Source: Olsenella sp. Marseille-P4559 (GTDB lineage: Bacteria > Actinomycetota > Coriobacteriia > Coriobacteriales > Atopobiaceae). From it: a DNA stretch of 64,000 bases. A program made the translations under genes and the position numbers. The stretch is from the NCBI RefSeq assembly GCF_900605015.1, contig NZ_LR027574.1:228076-292075 (forward strand), read 5' to 3'. Positions within the stretch are counted from its first letter, which is position 1; each line of letters starts with the position of its first letter. The notes below the pieces were generated by a model. It was not told where the DNA came from. It saw nothing but the letters and a program-made list of their open reading frames with translations, and did not search any database. Shown here in pieces: positions 42,986-52,483 of this stretch.

Positions 42986-44251
42986 CTACTGCCCAGCGAA
43001 CATCGAGACGGCAAGAACCACCACGATCGCCACGATGACGAGAAGTATCGCCATGACGGCAATGCGCACGGTGCGGGTGCGCTGGCGCAGGTCGCGCTCG
43101 GCATGGCCCAGTTTCTCCACCTGCGCGCGCTTGGTCGCAAGCTCCCGCTCTCGCTCCGCTATCGAGCCGCGCAGCTGCTCGGTTGCCTGCGGCGTGTCGT
43201 GGATGCTTCTTGCCTCGGCGAGAAGGTCGCTTGCCTTGGTGGCATCCGTTCGGGCGCTGTCGCGCAGGCGGTTCGAGCGCTCGATTTCTGCCTTGTGGCG
43301 CTCGATGTCGTCGGAGACCTTCTTCTGCCGCGCGTCCGCCTTGGCGCAGAGGTCGTCGTACTCGTCCCTGCGCTCCTTGGCCTCTGCCTGTATGGACTCG
43401 GACTCGCGCTGGGCGGTCTCGAGGGACTGCTTCTGGGTCCAGAGGTGCGTCTGGGCATTATCGACCGAGGACTGTGCCTCTGAGGTTGACCTGGTCACGG
43501 CCGACTCGGCGGCGCTTACGTGCGAGGCCTCGGCCGCAAGCTCCTGGCGCACCTGCGCGATTGCGTCGCTCTTGGCGGACGGATTGCCGAGCAGCTTGTC
43601 CAGCTCGCCTTGGACCTTGCGCTGGCGCTCCTTCGAGTTGTCGAGTGTGCGGTTTGCCGACGCTATGGCCTGCTCGCGGCGGTCTGTCGCATCCTTCACC
43701 TGGCCCTCTGCCGTACGCACCGCGCGCTTCGCTTCGGCAACCGTGCGCGTGGCATCGTCCGCGCGACCCTTTGCCGACTCGGCGAGCTGCTTGTAGGGGC
43801 GTAGTGCCTGCTCGTCGTCGGCGCGCATCTTAGTGAGCTGGGCCTCGAGGTCTTGCAGCTCATGCGAGAGCTGAGCGGAGCGGCGCACTGCGTCGGCTGC
43901 GTGCTTCTGGGCATCGGCGAGCGCTGCGGACTGCGTGGACACAATGCTGTCATAACCACTCTCGATGCCCTCGCGGTGCTTGAGTGCCGCACGCCGTGCC
44001 TCGAGGTCCTTCTCTATGGATTCCTGCTGTGCTTTTGCGGAGGAGTATTGGCGTGACGCATCCCGTACGTCGCGAAGGGCCGTGAAGCCCGCGGCAATGC
44101 CCCTACCGGCTCCGCGTGCAGCTCCGGCAGCGGCACTTGCCGCTCCGCGTGTGGCACCTGCTGCAGCTCCGGCAGCCGTGTTCGCGGTGCCCGCCGCCTT
44201 GCCCTTCTCGACAGTGCCCTGCTCGTCTGTCTTGTCTTTGCCCCAAGCCAT
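42986..44251 (-). CDS. Coiled-coil protein with C-terminal membrane anchor
   Basis: 421 aa from the ATG at 44251 (AGGAG six bases upstream on the minus strand). An Ala/Gly-rich stretch (residues about 15-50) with glycine-zipper character is followed by roughly 330 residues of Ala/Glu/Lys/Arg/Gln-rich coiled coil, and one hydrophobic helix at the very C-terminus (IAVMAILLVIVAIVVVLAV). No enzymatic motif. A tail-anchored structural or envelope protein is likely; not further identified. A similar layout in miniature is seen in the protein at 60843. Confidence 0.72.
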   Translation of the reverse strand: MAWGKDKTDEQGTVEKGKAAGTANTAAGAAAGATRGAASAAAGAARGAGRGIAAGFTALRDVRDASRQYSSAKAQQESIEKDLEARRAALKHREGIESGYDSIVSTQSAALADAQKHAADAVRRSAQLSHELQDLEAQLTKMRADDEQALRPYKQLAESAKGRADDATRTVAEAKRAVRTAEGQVKDATDRREQAIASANRTLDNSKERQRKVQGELDKLLGNPSAKSDAIAQVRQELAAEASHVSAAESAVTRSTSEAQSSVDNAQTHLWTQKQSLETAQRESESIQAEAKERRDEYDDLCAKADARQKKVSDDIERHKAEIERSNRLRDSARTDATKASDLLAEARSIHDTPQATEQLRGSIAERERELATKRAQVEKLGHAERDLRQRTRTVRIAVMAILLVIVAIVVVLAVSMFAGQ

Positions 44252-44508
44252 GAAGGCTCCTCTCGAAGGCGCACCTTGACGTTGCGCGCTATCTGCTGTG
44301 GATGCGATGGCGCTGTGGCCTTGCGGGCCACGCGCCTCTCCATTTTGCCGCAAGAGTCCGCACGTGGTGCCAATCGAGTCGCTTCAGAAGAGTTTGTTCG
44401 TCGGCTGTCCATTAAGTGTGTAAACTATACGGACGTTTGGTACGATATAGGCAATTCGGGGAATCACTCCCCGAGCTTAGTCAGGGAGTCTAGAAGGGGA
44501 GTTCTACT

Positions 44509-44781
44509 ATGGTTTCCAAGCAGACTACGATCATCAACGCTACCGGTCTCCACGCCCGTCCCGCATCCGTCTTTGTGACCGAGGCCAAGAAGTACCAGTC
44601 CAACGTCACCATCAAGAATGTCGACAAGGACACCGCTCCCGTCAACGCTAAGTCCATCATGATGATTCTTGCTGCCGGTCTTGGCACTGGCACCAAGATC
44701 GAGATCTCTTGCGACGGCTCCGACGAGCAGGAGGCCCTCGACGCCCTCATCGCCCTCGTCGACTCCGGCTTTGGCGAGTAG
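44509..44781 (+). CDS. ptsH: Phosphocarrier protein HPr
   Basis: 90 aa. The EI-phosphorylated His is in GLHARPAS (residue 15) and the regulatory Ser in NAKSIMM (about residue 48). GAAGGGGAG precedes the ATG. Carries phosphate to EIIA proteins such as the one at 33333. EI (ptsI) is not adjacent. The codon choice is strongly biased, as for a highly expressed gene. Confidence 0.96.
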   Translation: MVSKQTTIINATGLHARPASVFVTEAKKYQSNVTIKNVDKDTAPVNAKSIMMILAAGLGTGTKIEISCDGSDEQEALDALIALVDSGFGE

Positions 44782-44810
44782 GCGCACATAAATACGCATG
44801 TGTGAGCAGG

Positions 44811-44836
44811 CGGTCCGGGTCTCCCGGGCCGTTTTT
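44811..44836 (+). terminator. Rho-independent terminator after ptsH
   Basis: Nine-base stem CGGTCCGGG / CCCGGGCCG (one G-U pair), three-base loop, then TTTTT. ptsH is therefore probably monocistronic. Confidence 0.85.
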
Positions 44837-44937
44837 CATGAGGCGAGGGGGGGCACGGCCGTTCGCGGTCGTGGCAACCGCACTGGCCTGGCGTCCGAAG
44901 GCCGAGAAGCCCGAGTCTCGCGAGAGGAGCAAAAGAC

Positions 44938-46077
44938 ATGGAGCCCGAGTGGTTCTCCTACGACATCGTCGCCGAGGATTCCGCTACGCATGCGCGCACG
45001 GGCGTCCTGCACACCCCGCACGGTGACGTGCCCACGCCCATCTTCATGCCCGTGGGCACAAAGGGTACGGTGAAGGGGGTTCTCGCCCCGCAGCTTTCCG
45101 AGCTGGGGGCAAAGATCGTCCTTGCCAATACCTACCACCTCGCCATGCGTCCTGGCGCCGACCTTGTCGCTGAAATGGGCGGCCTTCACGCCTTTACGCG
45201 CTGGGAGGGCCCCATCCTCACGGATTCCGGCGGCTTTCAGGTCTTTAGCCACGAGGAGTTCTGCAAGCTCTCCGCGGACGGCGTGCGTTTTCGCGCGGTT
45301 GACTACGACGGGCGCTGGTTTATGTGGACGCCCGAGGAGAACATGGACATCGCCCAGAAGCTGGGTGCTGACATCGTGATGCAGCTCGACCAGTGCGTGG
45401 GCTATCCCGCGCCGCGCTCAAAGGTCGAGCGCGCGGTTGAGCTCTCTGCGATGTGGGCCGAGCGTTGCTGGAAGGCGCATACTCGCTCTGACCAGGCTCT
45501 CTTTGGCATCGTACAGGGTGGCATGGACCTCGCGCTGCGTCGGCGCTCGCTTGAGCACCTGCTTGACGTGGGAGACTTCCCGGGCTTTGGCATCGGCGGC
45601 TACTCGGTGGGAGAGGACCACGAGACCATGTTCGAGAGCCTCGAGCCGCTGGCCTCGCAGTATATGCCGCGCGAGAAGCCCCGTTACCTCATGGGCGTGG
45701 GCAATCCCACCACACTCGTTCGCGGCGTGGCGTGCGGCGTCGACATGTTCGACTGCGTGCTTCCCACCAGAACCGCCCGTATGGGAACAGCCTTCTCGAG
45801 CGAGGGGAGGCTCAACTTGCGCCACGCACGCTTCGCCCACGATGCCGGGCGGCTCGACCCCGCCTGCACCTGCCCTGTTTGCCAAGGCGGATATTCTCGC
45901 GCCTATCTGCATCACCTGGTGCGTCAGAAGGAGATGGCCGGCTCGATTCTGCTGTCGCTGCACAACCTGCACTTCCTGCTCGACCTTATGCGTCGAGCGC
46001 GCGAGTCGATCGTTGCGGGTACGTACGGCGGGTTTGTCTCGCGCTGGATGGACTCGCCGGCAGCGAGCGACTGGTAG
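44938..46077 (+). CDS. tgt: tRNA-guanine transglycosylase
   Basis: 379 aa, normal length. Exchanges guanine 34 for preQ1 in Asp, Asn, His and Tyr tRNAs. Catalytic regions: LTDSGGFQVFS (about residue 94) and the nucleophile loop FDCVLPTRTARMGT (about residue 270). Zinc ligands CTCPVC plus the His in RAYLHHL (about residues 310-328). The region up to secD (46078-46617) holds a terminator and repeats but no gene. Confidence 0.96.
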   Translation: MEPEWFSYDIVAEDSATHARTGVLHTPHGDVPTPIFMPVGTKGTVKGVLAPQLSELGAKIVLANTYHLAMRPGADLVAEMGGLHAFTRWEGPILTDSGGFQVFSHEEFCKLSADGVRFRAVDYDGRWFMWTPEENMDIAQKLGADIVMQLDQCVGYPAPRSKVERAVELSAMWAERCWKAHTRSDQALFGIVQGGMDLALRRRSLEHLLDVGDFPGFGIGGYSVGEDHETMFESLEPLASQYMPREKPRYLMGVGNPTTLVRGVACGVDMFDCVLPTRTARMGTAFSSEGRLNLRHARFAHDAGRLDPACTCPVCQGGYSRAYLHHLVRQKEMAGSILLSLHNLHFLLDLMRRARESIVAGTYGGFVSRWMDSPAASDW

Positions 46078-46118
46078 GGGGCGGCAGGCATGCGGGCGGC
46101 TGGCGAGAAATCCCGCTC

Positions 46119-46287
46119 GTGCGTACGCACCATCCGCATCCGTTGGCAGGACCTTCTCGCCCAACTGGGGAAACGCTGGCATGCCGTCAGAAAACGGGGT
46201 TGGTGCGCACGCACCTTGGCTCATTTCTGCCCGAAAGGCCCCTCAGCGGGGCCGTTTTGTCAGAAAACCCGAGTGGTGCGCACGCAC
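46119..46287. repeat. Three copies of a GTGCGYACGCAC palindrome
   Basis: Copies at 46119-46130, 46203-46214 and 46276-46287, spaced 84 and 73 bases, with partly repeated flanks (GGCATGCCGT, GTCAGAAAAC, GAGAAATC). They lie in the 540-base gap between tgt and secD. Could be protein-binding sites or copies of a short dispersed intergenic repeat. Confidence 0.65.
46237..46258 (+). terminator. Rho-independent terminator downstream of tgt
   Basis: GGCCCC / GGGGCC stem with a five-base loop followed by G and TTTT. It lies 160 bases after tgt, within the repeat cluster. Confidence 0.65.
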
Positions 46288-46617
46288 AACGCAGGATTTC
46301 TGACAAGGGCGTCTTGCGACCGGACGGCATGCCGTGATTTCTCGCCGGTTAGACCTCTCTAAGCGTTCGTCTTTTCCAAGACCGTTACCCATTCTGCGGA
46401 TCATGCCCGCCCATGAATCCGGCGCGCGCCTGAATGTGCCAAATGATGTCATGTCGATCATGAGCCCGGCATGCAGGCCCCATGCCGTCCCCGCCCGGGC
46501 CCCCGCAGCGGCAACCATCGGCAAACCTCTATAATGGCCTTCGGAAAAGAAAACAACCACAGTCAGGCGTCTCCCTCGCCTGGACGGCATGTCTGCCGCA
46601 AAACGGAAGGTTTGCAC

Positions 46618-48153
46618 ATGACCCAGAAGCAAGACCACGAGGCTCCTAAAACGGGCCTCGGCCGGTGGAACGCTACCGAGTCGAAGCCGCGTGGCTCAAA
46701 GGATGCCCGCGCTGCTCGTCCCGGTCGCACCAAGCGACGTCGCATGAATCCCACCGTGCGTCACTACGTGTCAACGCTCGTGGTGACGGTCGCCGTCTGC
46801 GTGGCGTGCATCTTCTGCTTCACGCCGCTCAGCGAGCGCATCACCACCGGCCTTGACATCCAGGGCGGCGTCTCGGTAATCCTCACCGCGTCGAAGCAGG
46901 ACGGCTCCACGCCCACCGTAGACGAGATGAACACCGCCAAGACTATCGTCGAGAAGCGCGTGAACACGCTTGGTGCCTCCGAGGCAACGGTGCAGATCCA
47001 GGGGAGCAACTCGATTCTGGTCCAGATTCCCGGTGCCACGGACGCCGACTCCGCAGTCCAGACCATCGGACAGACCGGACACCTCGAGTTTGTCCGCCTC
47101 GATGACATCGGCGACGCCGATGCGCTCGCAAAGATCGAGGCCGGTGCCTCCAACGCGACGCTGGAGCAGGGTACCTACACTGCCTTTCTCGACGGCTCCT
47201 ACATCGAGTCCACCTCCGTCGCGCAGTCCTCGACCTCCGTTGGCACCTACGCCGTGAACATCACGTTCAATTCCGAGGGCGCCGACATCTTCGGCCAGGT
47301 CACCAAGGAGCTTGCCCCCACCAATGGCCAGATCTGCATCGTCCTCGACGGTGTCGTGCAGTCTGCGCCTGCCGTCCAGGAGGAGATTTCGGGCGGCAAG
47401 GTTTCCATCACAGGCAACTTTACCAGTGCCGAGGCCCAGGAGCTCAAGACCGTGCTCGACTCTGGCTCGCTGCCTGTTACCCTTAACTACTCCGAGAGCC
47501 GTGTGGTCGGTCCCACGCTTGGTCAGGACTCGCTCAACCAGGGCATTCTCGCCCTGGTCATTGGTGTGGCCTTTGTTATCGTCTACCTGTTTGTCTTCTA
47601 TCGTGGCCTGGGCTTGCTCACGCTTGGGTCCCTTGCGGTATTCGCAGTCCTTTACCTGGGACTTCTCGCCATTCTTTCTCACTACGGCATGTTCTCGCTG
47701 TCGCTTCCTGGCCTTGCGGGCATGGTCCTCACCACGGGTTCGGCCGCAGACTCCTCGATTCTGGTGCTCGAGCGCTTCCGCGAGGAGGTCCGCATGGGCC
47801 GCACCGTCAAGAACGCCTCGGTCTCGGGCGCGCGCCACGGCATCATGACCTCGCTCGACGCTGACATCGTGACGCTCGTCACCGCACTTGCCCTCTTCTT
47901 TGTGGGGGCCGGTACCGTCAAGGGCTTTGGTCTCACGCTGGCGCTCGGCGTTGCCTGCGACATCGTGACCATGTTCGGCTTTAAGGCGCCCGCGCTGAGG
48001 CTCCTTGCCACCCATGCGATTCCCTCTCACCCAGGCTTCTGGGGCGTTGACCAGGACATCGCCGAGGCAGAGCGCAAGTCCCAGGAGGCCCAGAAGGCGA
48101 GAGGTGCCAAGGCGCCCTCCTCGTCCGCGAAGGGGGGTGAGGCTCGTGCGTAG
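46618..48153 (+). CDS. secD: Protein translocase subunit SecD
   Basis: 511 aa from the ATG at 46618 with GGAAGG seven bases upstream. Residues about 55-75 are the first membrane helix; GLDIQGGVSV follows it as in all SecD proteins. The large extracytoplasmic P1 domain comes next, then five membrane helices in the last third, with GPTLGQDSLNQG at the start and MVLTTGSAADSSILVLERFREE inside. SecD with SecF uses the proton gradient to help export through SecYEG. The first ~45 residues form a basic cytoplasmic extension. Confidence 0.94.
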   Translation: MTQKQDHEAPKTGLGRWNATESKPRGSKDARAARPGRTKRRRMNPTVRHYVSTLVVTVAVCVACIFCFTPLSERITTGLDIQGGVSVILTASKQDGSTPTVDEMNTAKTIVEKRVNTLGASEATVQIQGSNSILVQIPGATDADSAVQTIGQTGHLEFVRLDDIGDADALAKIEAGASNATLEQGTYTAFLDGSYIESTSVAQSSTSVGTYAVNITFNSEGADIFGQVTKELAPTNGQICIVLDGVVQSAPAVQEEISGGKVSITGNFTSAEAQELKTVLDSGSLPVTLNYSESRVVGPTLGQDSLNQGILALVIGVAFVIVYLFVFYRGLGLLTLGSLAVFAVLYLGLLAILSHYGMFSLSLPGLAGMVLTTGSAADSSILVLERFREEVRMGRTVKNASVSGARHGIMTSLDADIVTLVTALALFFVGAGTVKGFGLTLALGVACDIVTMFGFKAPALRLLATHAIPSHPGFWGVDQDIAEAERKSQEAQKARGAKAPSSSAKGGEARA

Positions 48154-49135
48154 CCACTTCTCCCACGAGATTTCGTTCATCGGTCACCGCAGGCAGTTCC
48201 TCACGCTCTCGTGCGTCCTTGTGATCCTCTCGGTTGTGGGCCTTGTCGCGCGCGGCTTGGTCTTTGGCATCGAGTTCACAGGCGGCACCGAGATAGACTT
48301 CTACGAGACGAACACCATCACCATCGAGCAGATGCGTGGCGCCCTCGAGTCAGCAGGGGAGGGCGCGGCCACCGTCCAGACAACCGCCACGCAGGGCGAG
48401 GCGGGCTTCCTCGTGCGTTCCGACACCACCGACCCCACCACCGCCAATGCGCACGCGCAGGCGGCGGCCGAGTCGCTCGGCCTCACGACCGATAACTACA
48501 CCGTGACAACTATCGGCCCCGACTGGGGCGCCGACACCACGCGCTCCTCGCTCATGGCCTTTGGCGTGGCAATCCTTCTCATCATCGCCTACGTCTCGTT
48601 CCGCTACGAGTTCAAGATGTCCATCACGGCCGTCATCGCGCTCCTGCATGACCTCATCATCACGCTGGGCGTCTACGCATGGTTCCAGATTGACATCTCG
48701 CCCAACGTGATTGCGGCCCTGCTCACCATCATGGGCTACTCGCTCTACGACACCGTGGTCGAGTTCAACCGCATGAACGAGAACGCCAAGCAGCTCCGTG
48801 ATGGCGTGCATCACACCTACTATGAGATTTGCAACTACTCGATCAACGAGGTCATCATCCGTACGATCAACACCACGGTCGTGACGCTCGTGCCGGTCAT
48901 CTGCATGCTGGCCATCGGTGGGGCGACGCTCAAGGACTTCGCCTTCGCCATCCTGGTCGGCGAGATTCTGGGCACCTATTCCAGCTTCGCCGTGGCGTCG
49001 CCGCTCCTGGCCATCTGGAAGACGCGCGAGCCCAAGTGGGCCAAGCTCGAGGCCAAGTACGGCAACGTCGAGGCGGCCTCGGCTGCGCCTGCCACGGGTA
49101 ATCATGCCGAGAAGAACGAGCCCAGGGAGAGCTAG
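48146..49135 (+). CDS. secF: Protein translocase subunit SecF
   Basis: 329 aa, GTG start eight bases inside the secD end, with AGGGGGGTGAGG upstream. GIEFTGGTEIDF (about residue 37) and GYSLYDTVVEFNRMNEN (about residue 200) are family landmarks; the usual SINDTVV is SLYDTVV here. Six membrane segments. Partner of SecD. Confidence 0.94.
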   Translation: MRSHFSHEISFIGHRRQFLTLSCVLVILSVVGLVARGLVFGIEFTGGTEIDFYETNTITIEQMRGALESAGEGAATVQTTATQGEAGFLVRSDTTDPTTANAHAQAAAESLGLTTDNYTVTTIGPDWGADTTRSSLMAFGVAILLIIAYVSFRYEFKMSITAVIALLHDLIITLGVYAWFQIDISPNVIAALLTIMGYSLYDTVVEFNRMNENAKQLRDGVHHTYYEICNYSINEVIIRTINTTVVTLVPVICMLAIGGATLKDFAFAILVGEILGTYSSFAVASPLLAIWKTREPKWAKLEAKYGNVEAASAAPATGNHAEKNEPRES

Positions 49136-49136
49136 G

Positions 49137-52100
49137 GTGCCCGGGCTTCTCGATAGCCGCCGTTGGGACGTCCTTGACGCGGACCCCCGCGCCGAGGCGT
49201 CCCTTGCCGATGCGCTGGGCGTTTCCCGCCTGGTGGCCCGGGTCCTCGTGGCCCGCGGCATCACCGGCGTCGAGGAGGCCCGCGCCTTCCTCACCCCCTC
49301 GCTGGATCGCGACTGGGCAGACCCGCTGCTCATTCCTGGCATGCCGGAGGCCGCAGATCGTGTTGAGCGTGCCGTGCGGACAGGGGAGGGCATCGCCGTC
49401 TTTGGCGACTTCGACGTCGACGGCATGAGCTCCACCTGCATCCTTGCACTTGGCCTGCGTAAGCTGGGCGGGCATGCCCGTGCCTACATCCCGCACCGCT
49501 TTGGCGAGGGCTACGGCCTTACGAGGGCCGCGCTCAACCGTGTGCTGGCAGACGGCAAGCCTGACCTCATCGTGACCGTCGACAACGGCATTGCTGCCCA
49601 GCACGAGGTTGATTGGCTGCTCGAGCAGGGGGTGGACGTCGTGGTGACCGACCACCACGAGCCCGCGGATCTGGTACCCCAGGGCGTTCCCGTGACGGAT
49701 CCAAAGCTCGCGGCCGACGGCCCCTCTCGCGACCTTGCTGGCGCAGGCGTGTCGCTCAAGCTCCTGGCTGTGTTGGGCGAGCGTCTTGGCAAGCCCAACG
49801 TCTGGCGCTCCTACACCGACGTTGCCGCCCTGGGCACCCTCTCGGACATGATGCAGCTCTCGCGCGAGAACCGCGCCCTGGTCGCCGATGGCGTAGGGCG
49901 GCTGAGAAGAACCTCTCGTCCCGGCCTTGTGGCCCTTGCGGCCTGTGCCGGTCAGGACATATCCGAGGCCACCGCGGACTCGCTGCCCTTCTCGATCATC
50001 CCGCGCCTCAACGCCGCCGGTCGCATGGGCACCACTGACATCGCCATCGACCTGCTCATGACCAACGATCCCGCCCAGGCGCCAGTCCTTGCGGGGCAGC
50101 TCGAGGACATCAATAGGCAGCGCCGCGATATCGAGTCGGCCCTCACCGAGGAGGCGCTCGCGAAGGTCGCGGCCACATGGCGCGGCGGGCGCGTCATCGT
50201 TGTCGACGGCGAGGGCTGGCACGAGGGCGTCAAGGGCATCGTGGCAAGCCGCATCGTGAATCGCTACCACGTGCCTGCCATTCTCTTCACCATCCAGGAT
50301 GGGATTGCACGCGGGTCTGGCCGCTCGGTTGGCTCGGTCGATCTGTTCCGCGCCGTCGAGCAGTGCTCCGACATGCTCGTCCGCTTTGGCGGGCATGCGG
50401 GTGCTGTGGGAGTGACCTGCGAGGCGTCGCGCCTCGACGAGTTCCGCGGTCGTCTGGAGGCTGTGCTCGACGCACTGCCTGCCGAGCAGTTTGAATCGCG
50501 CGGCGAGGTCGCCGCGGTTGTGCGCCTCTCCGAACTCACCATCTCCTCCATTGCGTCGCTCGAGACGCTGCAGCCCTTTGGACAGGGCAACAAAAGGCCC
50601 CTCCTCGCCGTGCGTGGCGTCACCATGAGAAATCGCTCTCGTGTTGGTGCCGATGGTGCCCACCTGCGCTTTATTGCCACAGACGGCACCTCCTCGGTGC
50701 CCGCCATCATGTTTCGCGTGCCAGACTGCTCGCACGCCTGCGCTACGGACAGCGTGGTCGACCTGGTCTTTGAGGCCGTGGACGAGACCTGGCAGGGGCG
50801 TACGAAGCCAAAGCTCATGGTCAAGGACATCCTCTACCGCGACGGCGAGGATGAGGCGCCCGCCGGTCCGGGCTTCGTGGACGGCCTCTTCGCGCGCGAG
50901 GAGGGCGAGAAGGACGCGGTCGCGGGCCCCGCGGCACTCAGCGCGCCCGGAGAGCCCGCTGTGCCAGCACCCGAGGTTTTGCCCCAGGACTACGACGCCC
51001 TTACGAACAGCCTGGTACGTGCCCTCATCGGAGAGAAGGCGCTGCTGCCTGCGCAGCGCGAGGCGCTCTCGCGCCTTGCCAACGGCCGCTCGACGCTCTG
51101 TGTGATGGCAACGGGTCGCGGCAAATCGCTCGTCTTCCACGTCCATGCGGCTCGCACCGCCCTTTCGCGGCATCGTGCGAGTATCTTCGTGTATCCGCTG
51201 CGCGCCCTTGTCGCAGACCAGGCGCACCACCTCTCCGACGAGCTTGCGCCTCTTGGTGTGGGCGTGGCTGTGCTCACGGGCGAGACGTCCGTCGAGGAGC
51301 GCGCCCGCGTCTATGCGGGCCTGGCCTCCGGCCTGGTTGACATCGTTCTCACCACACCTGAGTACCTGGCCCTCCACGCCGATGACCTTGCGCGCTCCGG
51401 CCGCGTGGGCTTTCTCGTGGTCGATGAGGCGCACCACAGCTCGCCCTCTGGCTCTGGCTCGCGCGACGCCTACCGCGACCTGCCTCGCGTTCGCGCTCTT
51501 CTCGGCGAGCCCGTCGTTTTGGCCGTCACGGCCACGGCCTCGGCTGAGGTGGCTCGCGACATCTGCGACCTCTGCGGCATTGCCGCCCAGGACGCGATTG
51601 TAGACCCTGCTGTACGTGACAACCTCAGCCTCGACGACTGCCGCGACCTGCGCGACCGCGACGCGGCGCTTGCCTCGATTGTGGCCGAGGGCGAGAAATG
51701 CATCGCCTACGTGAACTCCCGCGCCCGCTCGGTGACGCTCGCGCGCCTGCTTCGCCACCAGGTGCCAGAGCTTGCGCCCCGGGTCGCCTTCTACAACGCG
51801 GGGCTCCCGCGTGCCGACCGCATGCGCGTCGAGCGGGCGTTCCGTATGGGCGAGCTTTCGTGCATCGTCTCCACCAGCGCCTTTGGTGAGGGAGTGAACA
51901 TCCCCGACGTGCGCAGCGTCGTGCTCTACGACATGCCGCTGGGACGCGTCGAGTTCAACCAGATGAGCGGGCGGGCCGGTCGCGACGGAGGCGATGCCCG
52001 CGTGCACCTGCTCTTCGGCCGGCGCGACCTTGCCTCCACGCAGCGCATCCTGAGCCAGGTGGCACCCACGCGAGACGAGCTCGTCGCGCTCTACTGCGCA

Positions 52101-52472
52101 CTGCGGGGCGTCTCCCGGAGCGCCGCTCAGGTGGGGAAGGCGTCATTCTCGGCGTGTGACTCCCAACTCGCGGCCATGGCCACGGTGAGGGGCCGTCCGC
52201 TTTCGGAAGCTACGGTCACCTGCGGTATACAGGTCTTCGAAGAGCTGGGACTTCTTTCGCTTGTGGGCTTTGGAGACGCACGTCTCATTACCATGACGGA
52301 GAGTCCCGCGCGCGTCAATCTTGAGGCCTCTGCCCGCTACCTCGAGGGCATTCGCGAGCGTCAGGCGTGCGGCGAGTTTGGCGAATGGGTACTCTCATGT
52401 ACTGAGGAAGAGTTGCTCTCTGCGATTAACAGGCCCATTGCGCCAAACTTTGGCGTGTGTGTGGGCGAGTAG
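49137..52472 (+). CDS. recJ: RecJ exonuclease fused to a RecQ-like DNA helicase
   Basis: 1,111 aa, about twice the usual RecJ. GTG at 49137, one base after the secF stop. Residues ~1-560 are RecJ: GDFDVDGMSS (about 89), TVDNGI, the DHH motif TDHHEP (about 171), RLNAAGRMG, EGVKGIVASRI and GGHAGAVG, plus an OB-like end. Residues ~610-1000 are a superfamily 2 helicase: ATGRGKS (about 658), DEAHH (about 763), AVTATAS, ECIAYVN-type motif IV (as KCIAYVNSRARS), AFGEGVNIPDV and QMSGRAGRDGG (about 941). RecJ degrades 5' ssDNA ends and is normally paired with a separate RecQ; here both may act from one chain. Confidence 0.9.
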   Translation: MPGLLDSRRWDVLDADPRAEASLADALGVSRLVARVLVARGITGVEEARAFLTPSLDRDWADPLLIPGMPEAADRVERAVRTGEGIAVFGDFDVDGMSSTCILALGLRKLGGHARAYIPHRFGEGYGLTRAALNRVLADGKPDLIVTVDNGIAAQHEVDWLLEQGVDVVVTDHHEPADLVPQGVPVTDPKLAADGPSRDLAGAGVSLKLLAVLGERLGKPNVWRSYTDVAALGTLSDMMQLSRENRALVADGVGRLRRTSRPGLVALAACAGQDISEATADSLPFSIIPRLNAAGRMGTTDIAIDLLMTNDPAQAPVLAGQLEDINRQRRDIESALTEEALAKVAATWRGGRVIVVDGEGWHEGVKGIVASRIVNRYHVPAILFTIQDGIARGSGRSVGSVDLFRAVEQCSDMLVRFGGHAGAVGVTCEASRLDEFRGRLEAVLDALPAEQFESRGEVAAVVRLSELTISSIASLETLQPFGQGNKRPLLAVRGVTMRNRSRVGADGAHLRFIATDGTSSVPAIMFRVPDCSHACATDSVVDLVFEAVDETWQGRTKPKLMVKDILYRDGEDEAPAGPGFVDGLFAREEGEKDAVAGPAALSAPGEPAVPAPEVLPQDYDALTNSLVRALIGEKALLPAQREALSRLANGRSTLCVMATGRGKSLVFHVHAARTALSRHRASIFVYPLRALVADQAHHLSDELAPLGVGVAVLTGETSVEERARVYAGLASGLVDIVLTTPEYLALHADDLARSGRVGFLVVDEAHHSSPSGSGSRDAYRDLPRVRALLGEPVVLAVTATASAEVARDICDLCGIAAQDAIVDPAVRDNLSLDDCRDLRDRDAALASIVAEGEKCIAYVNSRARSVTLARLLRHQVPELAPRVAFYNAGLPRADRMRVERAFRMGELSCIVSTSAFGEGVNIPDVRSVVLYDMPLGRVEFNQMSGRAGRDGGDARVHLLFGRRDLASTQRILSQVAPTRDELVALYCALRGVSRSAAQVGKASFSACDSQLAAMATVRGRPLSEATVTCGIQVFEELGLLSLVGFGDARLITMTESPARVNLEASARYLEGIRERQACGEFGEWVLSCTEEELLSAINRPIAPNFGVCVGE

Positions 52473-52483
52473 GAGGAGGGGCC

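Noticed and set aside
46119-46287. CRISPR array
   Set aside because: Only three 12-base palindromic repeats with long unequal spacers and no cas genes.
48930-52007. Very long open frame (over 1,000 codons) on the minus strand opposite secF and recJ
   Set aside because: It has no recognisable domain and lies exactly opposite strongly conserved genes; such frames arise from high-GC codon bias.
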